Assembly (NCBI GenBank): GCA_018398575.1
Contig: JAGTXZ010000019.1
Location: forward strand, 2,624,156-2,688,155
DNA: 64,000 nucleotides
Direction of reading: 5' to 3'
DNA from: Ampelomyces quisqualis
Lineage: Eukaryota; Ascomycota; Dothideomycetes; Pleosporales; Phaeosphaeriaceae
In this document: positions 44,301 to 57,749 of the stretch, piece after piece
Position numbering within the stretch: the first letter of the stretch is position 1
How the letters are laid out: each line of letters begins with the position of its first letter
Made by a program: the position numbers and the translations under genes
Notes under the pieces: generated by a model
Seen by the model: the letters and a program-made list of their open reading frames with translations, nothing else
Told to the model about the DNA's origin: nothing
The model's database searches: none

Positions 44301-46600
44301 ATTATAATTAATAAAAATATATTCTTTTTTTTAGTCTTATTCTGTCTACCTTTTAAAAGTATTTATACTCTAAGACTAGAAATAGAATAAGCCTAAATAT
44401 CTTTAGAATAAAGCTTAATTAAAGTATCTAACTCTATAATAGATAAAGATAGATCTTAGAATAGTAACTAAGTACTAAAAAACCTCTTACCTTATAAGCT
44501 TATTTCTAAATAGATTTAAAAGATAGTATTTATCTAAAGTACCTAACAAAGTAAAACTAGAATTCTTTTTACTTTTACTTACTATAAGTATTAAATCTAA
44601 TATTAGATAAGTAAAGATCTTTAGGTAAAGTTAGTAGAAGTAAAAAAAACTACTTACTATATAAGCCTGTCTCTTAATAGGCTTTTAAAATATTATTATC
44701 TTAATACTAGAAATATAAAGAGCTAAAACATTCATATATAATAGCTTATAAGAGTTATATAATATAATATAAGAAAAAAGTAGATCTTTAGGTAAAGGTA
44801 GTAAAGGAAAAGAAAATCTCTTACTTTGTAAGCTAGTTTCTTACTAGGTTTTTACAATATTAATATTCTAAGACTAGAATTAGAAATAGCTTAGAAATCT
44901 ATATAGAATAGCCTACTAAGTCTATCTAATCTAATGTTAGATAAAGGTAGATTTTTAGAGAAAGATAGTATAGGTAAAGAAAACCTCTTAGTTTATAGGC
45001 TAGTTTCTCTAGGGTTTAATTAGATATTAATATTCTAAGACTAAAAATAGATAGTACTTGCAAATCTATATATAATAGCCTACTAGGTCTATCTAATTTA
45101 ACCTTAGATAAAGGTAGATCTTAGGGTAGAGGTAGCATAGGTGACGAAAATCTCTTACTTCACAGGCCTGTTCCTCAACGGGTTTTCAAGATATCAAAAT
45201 TCTAAGACTAGAAATAAAAAGCGCTCGCAAATCCGCCTAAGATAGTGTACTAAGTCTATCTGATTTGACGTTAGATAATAGTAGATCTTGGGGTAAAGGT
45301 AGCATGGGTGAAGAAAATCCCTCACTTCACAGGCCTGTATCTCAACGGGTTTTCGAGATATCAAGATTCTGAGACCAGAAATGGAAAGCGCTCGCAAACC
45401 CGCCCAAGATAGCATACTAGGTCTATCTGATTTGACGTTGGATAATAGTAGATCTTAGGGTGAAGGTAGCATAGGTGAAGAAAATCCCGCACTTCACAGG
45501 CCTGTGTCTCAACGGGTTTTCGAGATATCAATATTCTGAGACCAGAAATGGAAAGCGCTCGCAAATCCGCCCAAGATAGCGTACTAGGTCTATCTAATTT
45601 GACGTCAGATGATAGTAGATCTTGGGGTAAAGGTAGCATGGGTGAAGAAAATCCCGCACTTCACAGGCCTGTGTCTCAACAGGTTTTCGAGATATCAATA
45701 TTCTGAGACCAGAAATGGAAAGCGCTCGCAAATCCACCCAAGATAGCGTACTAGGTCTATCTAATTCGACGTTAGATGATAGTAGATCTTGGGGTGAAGG
45801 TAGCATGGGTAAAGAAAATCCCGCACTTCACGGGCCAATTTCTCTATAGTTTGTTGAGATATCAATATTCTGAGACCAGAAATGGAAAGCGCTCGCAAAT
45901 CCACCCAAGATAGCGTACTAGGTCTATCTAATTTGACGTTAGATGATAGTAGATCTTGGGGTGAAGGTAGCATGGGTAAAGAAAATCCCGCACTTCACGG
46001 GCCAATTTCTCTATAGTTTGTTGAGATATCAATATTCTGAGACTAGAAATAGAAAGCGCTCGCAAATCCGCCCAAGATAGCGTACTAGGTCTATCTAATT
46101 CGACGTTAGATGATAGTAGATCTTGGGGTGAAGGTAGCATGGGTAAAGAAAATCCCGCACTTTACGGGCCAATTTCTCTATAGTTTGTTGAGATATCAAT
46201 ATTCTAAGACTAGAAATAGAAAGCGCTTGCAAATCCGCCTAAGATAGCGTACTAGGTCTATCTGATTCGACGTTGGATAATAGTAGATCTTGGGGTAAAG
46301 GTAGCATAGGTAAAGAAAATCCCGCACTTCACAGGCCTGTGTCTCAACAGGTTTTCGAGATATCAATATTCTAAGACCAGAAATAGAAAGCGCTCGCAAA
46401 TCCGCCTAAGATAGCATACAAGGTCTATCTAATTCGACGTTAGATGATAGCAGATCTTGGGGTGAAAGTAGCATGAGTGAAGAAAATCCCGCACTTTACA
46501 GGCCTGTGTCTCTATAGTTTGTTAAGATATTAATATTCTAAGACTAGAAATAGAAAGGCCTTACAAATCCGCACAAGATAGCCTATTAGAAGTATGTTAG
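44300..46600. repeat. 167-bp satellite array (~13-14 units)
   Basis: The period of 167 bp is clear from identical landmarks such as TAGATCTTGGGGTGAAGGTA and TCAACGGGTTTTCGAGATAT at about 45450-46450. Units from about 45.1 to 46.5 kb keep CpG and G+C. Units to the left (44.3-45.1 kb) are increasingly AT-converted but still recognisable by AGATAAAGGTAGATCTTA every ~165 bp. The overlapping minus-strand frames at 45194-46399 repeat with the unit and are not genes. Confidence 0.93.
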
Positions 46601-46680
46601 CTACTTATATAGAACTGTATATATAGAGGTAAAGAAGTCTACTTTCTTTCTCTTCTCTATAGCTTTCTACTATCTCTGCT

Positions 46681-46924
46681 ATGCCTCGCCTTACTTCTTC
46701 TAAACGCGGCTGCCCTTCTTTTGCTACAAAGCTTAAGTCTTTAGACTTAAAGATTTCTCTTCTACAAGAAGAAATCAGAGTTCTTAAAGAACAACTTTCT
46801 AACTCTTCTCCTAAAGAAGAAAAGAGTAAGTAATATTTTTTTCTACTTAGATTAGAACTAACATTTATATTTAGACTCTTTCTCTTCTTCTTCTAACTCT
46901 TCTCTCTCTATAGAGGAGTCTTAA
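46681..46924 (+). CDS. Small spliced coiled-coil protein (64 aa)
   Basis: Two exons, 46681-46825 and 46875-46924. The 49-nt intron has GTAAGT, an AACTAAC branch site and TTTAG. Without splicing the frame stops after 50 codons; with splicing it ends SIEES-stop. The protein starts MPRLTSSKRGCPSFATKL (basic), continues as a likely coiled coil (LKISLLQEEIRVLKEQL) and ends Ser-rich and acidic. TATATATA lies about 60 bp upstream, followed by a CT-rich leader typical of fungal promoters. The gene is richer in C and G than the surrounding AT-rich DNA and shows no stop-type decay. It sits about 80 bp right of the 167-bp satellite. An imperfect inverted repeat (CCTCTCTG...CAGAGAG) lies just past the stop. 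Family and function unknown; the size and coiled coil suggest a regulatory or partner protein. Confidence 0.6.
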
Positions 46925-46978
46925 AACCTCTCTGAGTTTCTATATATATTAGATTTGGAAACTTACCAGAGAGTTTTT
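46922..46978 (+). terminator. Imperfect hairpin at the 3' end of the 64-aa gene
   Basis: AAAACCTCTCTGAGTTTC pairs imperfectly with GAAACTTACCAGAGAGTTTT. It begins at the stop codon. A role in mRNA 3'-end structure is only a guess. Confidence 0.3.
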
Positions 46979-47019
46979 GCTTGGCATTACTAAATAGACT
47001 AGACTATTTAGGCTTAGTG

Positions 47020-48100
47020 AAACTCACTGGATTTATTTAGTTATACTAAGAAACTTACTGGATTTAACTAGTTATACAAAGAAACTCACTGGATTTATTT
47101 AGTTATACAAAGAAACTCACTGGATTTATTTAGTTATACAAAGAAACTCACTGGATTTATTAAGTTATACTAAGAAACTCACTGGATTTAACTAGTTATA
47201 CTAAGAAACTCACTGGATTTAACTAGTTATACTAAGAAACTTACTGGATTTAACTAGTTATACTAAAAACTCACTAGATTTAATTAGTTATACTAAGAAA
47301 CTCACTGGATTTAATTACTTATACAAAGAAACTCACTGGATTTATTTAGTTATACTAAGAAACTCACTGGATTTAACTAGTTATACGAAGAAACTTACTG
47401 GATTTAACTAGTTATACGAAGAAACTCACTGGATTTAACTAGTTATACTAAGAAACTCACTGGATTTAATTACTTATACTAAGAAACTTACTGGAATTAA
47501 CTAGTTATACAAAGAAACTCACTGGATTTAACTATTTATACTAAGAAACTTACTAGATTTAACTAGTTATACTAAAAACTCACTAGATTTAACTAGTTAT
47601 ACAAAGAAACTCACTGGATTTAACTAGTTATACGAAGAAACTCACTAGATTTATTGAGTTATACTAAGAAACTCACTAGATTTAACTAGTTATAATAAGA
47701 AACTCACTGGATTTAACTAGTTATATTAAAAACTCACTAGATTTAACTAGTTATACAAAGAAACTCACTAGATTTAACTAGTTATACAAAGAAACTTACT
47801 GGATTTAACTAGTTATACAAAGAAACTCACTAGATTTAACTACTTATGCTAAGAAACTCACTAGATTTATTTAGTTATACTAAGAAACTCACTGGATTTA
47901 TTTAGTTGTACTAAGAAACTCACTAGATTTATTTAGTTATACTAAGAAACTAACTAGATTTAACTAGGTATGTAAAGAAACTTACTAGATTTAACTACTT
48001 ATGCTAAGAAACTTACTAGATTTAACTAGTAATACAGAGAAACTTACTAGATTTATCGAATTATACTAGGAAGCCTTGCTAGATTTATTTAGCTCCTTAA
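47020..48100. repeat. 31-bp minisatellite (~34 units) with a decaying right flank
   Basis: Head-to-tail units with core GAAACTCACTGGATTTAACT followed by AGTTATACTAA. Variants are mostly ACTGG/ACTAG and AACT/ATTT. Units become irregular after 48060 and can be traced weakly to about 48500. Noncoding. Confidence 0.93.
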
Positions 48101-48619
48101 AGATCCTTCCTTAATTTACTTAGTTATATAAAGAAACTTAATGTAATTATTTAGTTATACTTAGAAACTTACTAGTATTACTTAGTTATACTAATAAACG
48201 TACTAGATCTTTTTAGTTATAATTAGAAACTAACACAATTATTTAGTTATGTAAAGAAACTTACTAATTTTACTTAGTACACTAATAAACCTACTTAATT
48301 TATTAAGCTATACTTTAAAACTTACAAGATTTATTAGGTTGTACAAAGAAACTATATATATCTATTTAGTTACCTAATAGAAATTACTAAATATATTTAG
48401 TTTTACTTAGAGACTTTCTTAATTAAATTATATATAATGCAAAATCTAACTAATTTAATTACTTTATTTAGAAAACTTACTACAATTTAATATAGTATAA
48501 AGAAACTTACTATATAAAGATCAATTTTATTAGTTCTATTTTATATAATTTTGTTCTCTATATTATATAATAAGATAGAAATTCTACTATTAGAAGAGCA
48601 ATTAATTATATTCTTAAAT

Positions 48620-49655
48620 ATTCTACTACTTATTCTACTACCTATCCTATAGACTATTCTACTGCCTATCCTACTGCCTATCCTACCGCCTATCCTACAG
48701 ACTATCCTACTGCCTATCCTACAGACTATCCTACTGCCTATCCTACAGACTATCCTACTACCTATTCTATAGACTATCCTACTGCCTATCCTACAGACTA
48801 TCCTACTGCCTATCCTACAGACTATTCTACTGCCTATTCTATAGACTATCCTACTGCCTATCCTACAGACTATTCTACTGCTTATCCTACTGCCTATTCT
48901 ACTGCCTATCCTACTGCCTATCCTATAGACTATCTTACTGCTTATCCTACTGCCTATCCTACTGCCTATCCTATAGACTATCCTACTGCCTATCCTATAG
49001 ACTATCCTACTACCTATCCTACAGACTATCCTACTGCCTATTCTACAGACTATTCTACTGCCTATTCTACTGCCTATCCTACTGCCTATCCTACTGCCTA
49101 TCCTACAGACTATTCTACTGCCTATTTTGCAGACTATCCTACTGCCTATCCTACAGACTATCTTACTGCCTATTCTACAGACTATTCTACTGCCTATCCT
49201 ACAGACTATTCTACTGCCTATCCTATAGACTATTCTACTGCCTATCTTACAGACTATCCTACTGCTTATCCTACTACCTATCCTACTGCCTATCCTACTA
49301 CCTATCCTACAGACTATTCTACTACTTATTCTACTGCCTATCCTACTGCTTATCCTACTGCCTATCCTACAGACTATCCTACTGCTTATCCTACAGACTA
49401 TCCTACTGCCTATCCTACAGACTATCCTACTGCCTATTCTATAGACTATCCTACTGCCTATCCTACAGACTATCCTACTGCCTATCCTACAGACTATTCT
49501 ACTACCTATCCTACAGACTATCCTACTACCTATCCTATAGACTATCCTACTACCTATCCTATAGACTATCCTACTGCCTATCCTACTACCTATTCTACAG
49601 ACTATCTTACTGCCTATTCTACTGCCTATCTTATAGACTATCTTATAGACTTTTT
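48620..49655. repeat. 12/24-bp minisatellite (~85 units of 12 bp)
   Basis: Alternating TATCCTACTGCC and TATCCTACAGAC units. Most variation is C->T or G->A (TCCT/TTCT, ACAGAC/ATAGAC, TGCC/TACC). One plus frame is free of stops and would read Tyr-Pro-Thr-Ala/Asp repeats, but it has no ATG and the changes ignore codon meaning. A small fragment of the same repeat recurs at about 55760-55790. Confidence 0.93.
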
Positions 49656-49659
49656 ACTA

Positions 49660-52320
49660 ATATTTTCTTTATTGTTATATTTTGTATTTACTCTTAGAAT
49701 ACTATGCCTTTTATTCTTTTACTCTAAATTTAACGTAAATAATAACTTTAATAATAATATATCTTACAAAACATTAAATATACTTAATACTTTTAGAATA
49801 TTAAGCAGAGACTATCTATAAAATTTTTATATTGTTTTATTCTCTTAGTATTAAATAGCCTCTCTTATACAAATATATTTATCTTACTAGACAAAGCTTC
49901 TTTTATACTCTAACGTTTTATTAGATTTAGCAAATTAAACATTTACTTGTTTTACTCTCTTATCTTTTGTATTCTTTTATTCTCTAGAGCTTAAAATTTC
50001 TTCTTGTTTTTATAAAACCTTTTTCTTACTATCTTTATTTATTTCACTTAAGTAGAGCTTACAATACTTTAGAAAATTACTAGAATCTTAACTTTGCTTC
50101 TTCTATAACAAATTATTGTTAGTAATTTTATATAATTCTAAAACTCTTTTAATACATGTATAAATTATTTAATAGTTTATAACTAACTTATAAACTAGAA
50201 AGCTTTTTCTTCTATTATTACTTTAAAAAATACCTCTAGTTTATAAGATGTTTAGTAATAAAGTCTAAATTCTTTTTATTAGAGTAGTTTTGTTAAGTTA
50301 ACTAGTTATTATTTATTATTTAGTAAATTCTTTTAGTTGTAAAAAAATTATATCTTTAGTTTTAAGTATTTTAACTATTGTTATTAGGTTAAAGAACTTA
50401 AATAACAACTTTATTATTATATATAATTCTAGTGTAGAGCGTAAGTTAAAAGAAACTACAAAGATAATAATAGACCTTTCTTGCAGTATAGTATATAGTA
50501 TATTATTATAAAATCTAAAACTTTATATAATTAAAACATTAATAACTATGTTTCTTTATAGTTAGTATATTATATTTTAAACCTTAACAATTAAAATTTA
50601 AGTTTTAAAGGTAACACTAATTCTTTTAATTAATATCTAGTATAGTTCTTCTCTTTTTATAATAATAGTGTAGCATAATTTTCTTTTAAAGACCCTACTA
50701 TATCCTACCTTTAAGTCTTAGATTTATGTTTTTATATATAAGTAATAACATCTCTTTGTTTTATAAAAAGAGTATATTAATATAAGTAAGAATAAATTAG
50801 GTATTATAAGGTTTATTTTTATTACAAAAATAAACTTATAAAGAGAATATTTAGGAATAGAAGTAGGTAATTAAATCTATTAACGCTCTATATTTTTGCT
50901 TTTTTTTTAATTAAACTAGAATAAGCTATTAATATACTAAGATTTCTTTTAAATTCTTCTCTGTTTTAATAAACTCTTTATAAGGCCTTTTCTTACTATA
51001 GTTAGCTTTTTTCTAAAAAGTAAGTATATTCTTCTTTCTTAGAGAAAGAGAATACTAAAAAAAATATTCCTAACTTAGTACTTTTAGATTAAAATATGTC
51101 TTTATGTTTTATTTTAAAATATGTATTGTAAGCTTCTTAACTAGAAATATAGAATTGCAAGAATTATATTCTTTTAGTTAGCTATTTTAACATAGATAAT
51201 ACATTATGTTATAATAATTGTTAAAGTTAATACTTTTTAAGTGCTTATATAATTATTAGTAATAAGAAAACTTTTAATTATTACTAATAATATATTCTTC
51301 CCTTTCAAGTAATTTTTGTTTAGTATTTAAAATAAGATAAGGTATCTTTTTTTATAGTAGAAGTAAATACTACTATATAAACTATATAACAAAAGTATAT
51401 TTAATAACTAAAGTAAATACTATCTTGCTTTGCTTTATACTTTGCTAGAATATATTTCTTTAAAAAAATCTATTTTTATAAGGGCCCCAAAAATGTTAAC
51501 TTATTCTATATACTATATGTTTGTTTCTTTAATATAGAATATAAATTATTATTACAAACTCTTAAATACGTTCTTTTTAATAAAATGTCTTAGTAGAAAA
51601 CTATAATATTTTATTTATTCTGTTTAACGTACCTTTGTATAACTTAGGCTATAATGTTATTTTACACTAATTATAAATTTAAGACAAATATAGCTCTTAG
51701 CTTTTCCTTCTAGATTCTTTTCTAGATAGAGAAAGACTAAAACTCTTTTTTAATAATGTAAAAAACGTGAAATAGAAATAAAATACTTAAAAAAGAATAA
51801 AATAAGTCTATACTACTACTATATTTATTTCTTTTCTATATAGATATAATTAATTATTTTACCTCTACTCTAGATACTAGAGTACTATATATAAAAACTA
51901 TAAGTGCCTAGTATTCTAAGTAAATAAAAGAGTTCTAGTTTAGTTGTTTTTAATTGCCTTTACTTCTATAGAAGAAAAAAACTATACTTAAGTATTAGTA
52001 GTAGGTACGTAATTAATATATATATATTCTTTACTTCCTAGCTAACTATTATTAAGAACTAGCTAAAGTAATAGTTAAAATAAAGTAAGTATACTTAGAT
52101 AATTTAACCTATCTTGTAACTCTAATAATCTAGACTCTAAGATTCTAAATATTCTCTCTTACAAATATTTATTTTATTCTACTTGTTTACCTTAGCTTAT
52201 ACAATATATTATAAAATAATATTTTTACAATTATAACTTAATACTAGTTTTATTTTAACGCGCTTTGCTATTTAATCTTTACCTATATATATCTATTACT
52301 ATTTTAGATTCTAAAAGATA
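49660..52320. other. AT-rich DNA, no gene recognised
   Basis: About 2.7 kb of low-complexity AT-rich sequence with few CpG. No open frame of useful length, tandem repeat or RNA gene was seen. It may be fully decayed repeat sequence. Confidence 0.5.
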
Positions 52321-52324
52321 TTAG

Positions 52325-52920
52325 GTAGCACAATTTCTCTAAAGCTCTTCTAGTTTATCTTTTATATATTTATCTTGTATATATTAAACTCTAAGGTTTA
52401 GCAACTAACTACTACCTTAACCTATAGTTTCTTATAGTGTCTTATAGTGTCTTATAGTGTTTTTTATTAAGTAAACTAAATAACTTTATGTATATTAAAT
52501 CTCTCTTTAGAAATTAAGTTACCTTAGTATACTATATAGAAGAGGATTTTAAGACAGCTTTAGTTACTTTATTCCAGTTAGATTAGAGAAGAAATCTATT
52601 AAATTCTATTGTAAGATAAGTAGAATAATTTCTCTAAAGCTTTCCTAGTTTCTTCTTTATATATTTATCTTGTAGATATTAAACTCTAGTGTTTAGTAAC
52701 TAACTACTACCTTAATCTATAGTTTCTTATAGTGTCTTATAGTCTCTTATAGTGTTTTTTGTTTAGTAAACTAAATAACTTTATATATATTAAATCTCTC
52801 TTTAAAAATTATGTTACCTTAGTATAATATATAGAAGAGTATTTTAAGACAGCTTTAGTTACTTTATTTTAGTTAGATTAGAGAAGAATTCTATTTGATT
52901 CTATTGTAAGATAAGCTTAT
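52325..52920. repeat. Direct tandem duplication of ~297 bp
   Basis: Two adjacent copies share AATTTCTCTAAAGCT, TATTAAACTCTA..GTTTAG, a small internal run of CTTATAGTGT, and AGACAGCTTTAGTTACTTTA in the same order. The offset is about 297 bp. No coding potential seen. Confidence 0.85.
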
Positions 52921-54900
52921 AACTCTTCTAGAATCTATTTTTTACAGTCTAGTGTAAATTAAGGAAACCCTACTAATATACTAGTAAGGCTTGTATTTTA
53001 AGTATTTTCTATTTATTACTTTTACCTATAGACATTTTTTTAAATAATAGCTATTATAGTACTAGTGTATAAGAAGTAAGCTATTTAGGTAACTTACTCT
53101 TTACCTAGTTATATTAGATATACATAATATAAAGATTCTAAGCAAGAAGGCTTCTAACATATAAATAGCTAATAATACTTTTTTAATTAAGAACTACTCT
53201 AGTTATAGTAACTTATAACCTAGAATTAGTATATAGCTATTTTATATAAAGGTAAGTATATAATTCTATAAAGCTTTTTATATTCTAAGTTTAAAGTACC
53301 TTTTTTATAATATTTAGTATTATAGTATATTATAAATAAGTATACGTAGTAATTAATTTAGGGTAAAACGTTTAGTTATTATTTAGTAAGTAAACAAATT
53401 TACTTAGGTAATTAGAAGTAATAGAGTATATTACCTAAATGAATTACCTTTCTTCTTTGCTTAATAAAGTTTGAGACTTATTAGAAGCAACACTTTATAT
53501 TTATATTAGTAATACCTCTTATAAAACTTACTTTGTACTCTCTTTTCTAGTAATACTTTATAATTATTTTAGGCTTAGTAGTAATATATAGAAAGTAAAA
53601 TTAAATAGTTCTATAAGCCTTAGAGATCTATAATCTTAATCGTAACGTAAAAATAGAACATATATATATTTCTAAAGTTTTAAAGTAATTTATATAGTTA
53701 CTTATTTCCAACTTTATTAATTAAGCTTATGTAATTTAAGAACAAGTCTATTTCTTTTTTTATATTCCAAACGTTTATATTCTTCTAATAGGTTATAGTC
53801 TTTAAGAATTTCTTTACATAATTACTTAAGATTATTTTTAGTTTATTTTTAGTTTTCTTAGTAAAATTTAAGATTTGTTTATTTAGCTTAAGCCTTAATT
53901 AAAGTAGTCTACTAGTATTTATACTACGTAAGCTAACTAGACAAAATGTAGAAATTACTAACTTACTCTAGATCTTATTTTTTTTTCATTTTCCTACTAT
54001 TAGTAGATGGAAAGGTAACTAATAGTATTAGGAAAATTACTAAAACTGCTAAAAAACCTATAACCCAATCTATTATTCTAGCTAATTTTTATTTAATTAC
54101 TATTGCTAAAGATATTAATATGTTATATTTAATTTATAATTATTTAAAAGTATATACTTCATTTTTTTGCTATACTAGTAATTAAATTGTAGCATATTAA
54201 AGTTGTATAGTCTTTCTAAAATACTTTTAATATAATAAGAATTATAGATCTAGGTAACTACTATATACTAATATTTCTTACTTAGGCTTAATCTTAATTT
54301 TTTTTTTATAACTTTTTTAAACCTGCTTTTAATTATTCTAACCTCTACTCTTATCTTTACTTTCTATAAAGAAGAAAAGTAGAGGTTAGAGTAAAGATTA
54401 ATTCTTATACAACTGTTATAGAACCTAACTTAACTATAAACTATTAATTACTTTTGTTTATTATAGCTTTATACCTATTTATAAATTTAGTAGTTATTAG
54501 AATTTCTACCTAATTCTTAAACTTTAACCTTTTATAAATTTAGTAGTTATGAGAATTTCTACCTAATTCTTAAACTTAAACATTTTATAAATTGGATAGA
54601 TATTATTTTAGAAAAACAACTTAAGTTAGTTAGTATATTACATATTATTATATATATAATTGTATATGTATCAAAACTTTAATTCTTTTCTTATAGTTTA
54701 GTTACTACTCTTTTCTCTAGTATACTCTATTTCTTTTATAACTATAAAGAAGAATAGTTATTTATTAACTATTACTATATAGATTAAATATTAGTACACT
54801 CTCTTATAGTATTTAATTCTACCTGTTTTATAGTTTTCACATATATTTATACAGAACTTAAGTGTTAGATAACAGTAGGTGTAGCATCCTACTATATAAG
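52921..54900. other. AT-rich DNA with inverted repeats and a 53-bp duplication, no gene
   Basis: Contains an inverted repeat at 53988-54037 (ATTTTCCTACTATTAGT against ACTAATAGTATTAGGAAAAT) and a second at 54338-54389 (CTAACCTCTACT against AGTAGAGGTTAG). It also holds a direct 53-bp duplication at about 54481-54590 (TAAATTTAGTAGTTAT units). No open frame worth calling. Confidence 0.55.
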
Positions 54901-54909
54901 ACTTAGGAA

Positions 54910-55208
<299 letters not shown>

Positions 55209-55209
55209 C

Positions 55210-55890
55210 AACTCTTAGAAGTTACAAATTTAAATATATTTGTAGTAATATATATCTATTACACATACGTGTATATACCTAGACATAGATATATATATAC
55301 CTATATAGACACTAATATATATATACGTATATAGATATGTATTAGATCTACAGCTTTAAGGTGTAAGCTTTTAGATAAAATAAGTGCGTATAGGCAGAAA
55401 ATAACAAATATATATTACTATAAGAGCTACAACCTACAGAACAAATTAATTCTTCTAAGCAAAAGAAGAAGGTAGAGGCAGTATTAACAGTCTCTTTGCA
55501 AAAATCACAGGTTGTGTAGGGCTGCTGCGCAAGAATTAGAAATAGGCAGTTTAAAAGTATATAGATTACACTACTCTTCTTGTCTTATATATAGAATAGA
55601 TTATAATCTATTACTCTATTATGTATAGCAGTTTAAAGGTTATACTTATTAGAATATTTACAGCGCTACATTAGTAGTATGTAAGATAGTCTGTAAGATA
55701 GTCTTTCTACTACAGGCACTAGAGTTACAAGCGTAAATCTGGTACGCTTAGCGCTATAACTATCCTACAGACTATCCTACTACCTATCCTCTTATTATCC
55801 TCTAGCAAGAAACAACCTTCCTTTATTCTATTCCTTATTCTTTCTAAACTATATCTAGTGTACGCGCTACTTGTATTTCCTCTTTACTAT
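55210..55890. other. Mixed intergenic DNA with TA-rich tract and a 12-bp satellite fragment
   Basis: Alternating TA/TATAC-rich DNA at 55240-55340, then more GC-containing sequence. At 55760-55790, TATCCTACAGACTATCCTAC matches the 12/24-bp array at 48.6-49.7 kb. No gene recognised. Confidence 0.5.
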
Positions 55891-55899
55891 TACTATTTA

Positions 55900-57250
55900 G
55901 TATATTATGTTGCATTAATTTAGGGGACTCTATTCTGCTGCTCTTGCGTACTAATAATGTTATAAACTCTTTGTTAGGCACGCTGTTTAACAAAGGACTG
56001 TACACAAGGTTAAGGAGCATTTTAACGTTTTAGAATTTACTAGAAGCCTCTTAAAGATTTCTGTTGTATAGTTCCAGCTAGATAGTGTAGTCTAGTAGAT
56101 TACTACTGCAAACTAATGCGCCTAGCTAGGGTGCAACTTTCTTGCATGCATATAGAGCATTAGAGTTACACGCCTATATTATTTATATCTATCTTTAAAG
56201 ATTCTTTAAGGCTAGTCTCTTAATCTAAGTGTTAGAAATTGTAGCAGGAAGTAGCATTGCAAAGACTCCTTAACTAAACAACACTTCTAGCAAGTACTAT
56301 TTCTTTCTATAAGCAATAAATTTTTCTATCTCTTAAGACTTATGTAGATACTCTTCTTAGCAAAGAGGGTATAGACAGCTACTATGCCTTGTTAATCTAT
56401 ATAACTCTTTAAATAGTGCATCCTTTGCTAAAGTTGCTAGCCCTCTACTAAGTTCCCTAGATAATTTACTGTAACGCTAGAAGAATTCTAATTATACCTG
56501 TAGCTTTTTGTAGACAAATGCTATAACCTAGTAGTGTTAAAAAGTATAGGCTAGTATTGTAGTATTGTAATTTATTGCTTTATAGTACTATAAGCAAAGG
56601 TCCAAAATTAGCATTGTGTTAGTAGCCTTGTCCCTTGCGTCTATAGATGCTTTCTGCTAGAGTAATCCTTAAAAAGAGTCTCTAAATATATTCTAGTTAC
56701 TCTGTTTGCAGTCTTGCTACAGTTTTAATATACTGCTACAGTCCTCTAGCGCACGTAAGGACGCTACTTAAGCACCTTTTGTTACTATGTCTTTGCGCAG
56801 CTTAAGAGCAATGTTATATAGTTTAGACTCTACGTATGTTGCAAATTCTGCACCTAAGATATCTATATCTGTATTCTTAGGGTCTAACTTGCTACTTAGT
56901 TTACTGTTCTTGTCTGTGCTTATCTTAACAATTAGCAGACTTGCGTAATAGGTATTAATAAAATTAAACAACGTCTCTTTAGTAGCGTTGTAACATATCT
57001 ATTCTAAAGTATTCTGTAGTAACTTTGCAATAAAGCGTATAGACTGCAGGTCCCCTAATCTCTGTGTCTACGCTGCAAGTTAAACCGCTAGGCATCCTTT
57101 GTTAAAAGCAGCTTTATTATTATTTTGTAGTTAGATATTGCTAAAAAGTAACGCTGCAATTTTCTCTAGATCCTTAGCAATTTTGCTGCGTTTTCTCTGT
57201 AAAGGTTTTATTAGCAATGTGTGTAGCGAGTTGCATGCAGATATTTCAAA
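55900..57250 (-). pseudogene. Decayed minus-strand neighbour of TLH copy C
   Basis: The minus strand read through TAG/TAA gives coherent protein over more than 1 kb. The longest open piece (56971-56768) includes AEFATYVESKLYNIALKLRK. Others include LATLAKDALFKEL near 56425 and SRNSKIAKDLEKIAALLF-like sequence near 57180. Interruptions are mainly at presumed Gln codons. It is transcribed away from TLH copy C, with a minisatellite between. No family recognised and no obvious similarity by eye to the 165-aa gene or to the copy A/B minus-strand relics. Confidence 0.42.
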
Positions 57251-57749
57251 TAATAGTAAAGTTAAAACAAGCACAAACTTGTTAATATGTTAGCATTATA
57301 TATCTTTTCTACTTGTTTGATAATATGCCAAAATAAGACCTAAATCTGCTATTGTTCTCTAAACCAGCCCTTCTCTCTACTTACTGTGTAAATTAATATA
57401 TGGTTCCAAAGTTCTTTGCTAATCTATTTCTAAGTTGCGTAGGTTTAACTCTAATTTTAGTTGTACTGTAAATAGAGCTATATTATCTGCTATTGTGTAC
57501 GTAAATTAGGGCGCTATATTATAGTAAACAGACTATAGGCCCTAGCTTCTTATCTAATTATAGAGTAAATGTTAACCTAGGGATTTAAAATATAATTCTG
57601 TTCTACCTTCCCTAGTAGCACTTAAATTAACAGTTTCTAGGGCGTAGGTGCAGAATAGGACTGTACTAAAACTTAGCCTGTCTTAGTAACGCTAATCAGA
57701 CCAAGCATTTTGTTAACTAGAAAAGAATTAGAAACACTTAAAAGGGGCC

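Noticed and set aside
45194..46399. Series of 67-92-aa minus-strand frames
   Set aside because: They recur every 167 bp with the satellite unit and overlap one another out of phase. No promoter or conserved end.
48571..49820. Long stop-free plus frame reading Tyr-Pro-Thr-Ala/Asp repeats followed by a hydrophobic segment
   Set aside because: It has no ATG, and the 12-bp period makes it stop-free automatically. The base changes (CCT to TCT/CTT, ACA to ATA) ignore codon meaning. Better explained as a minisatellite.
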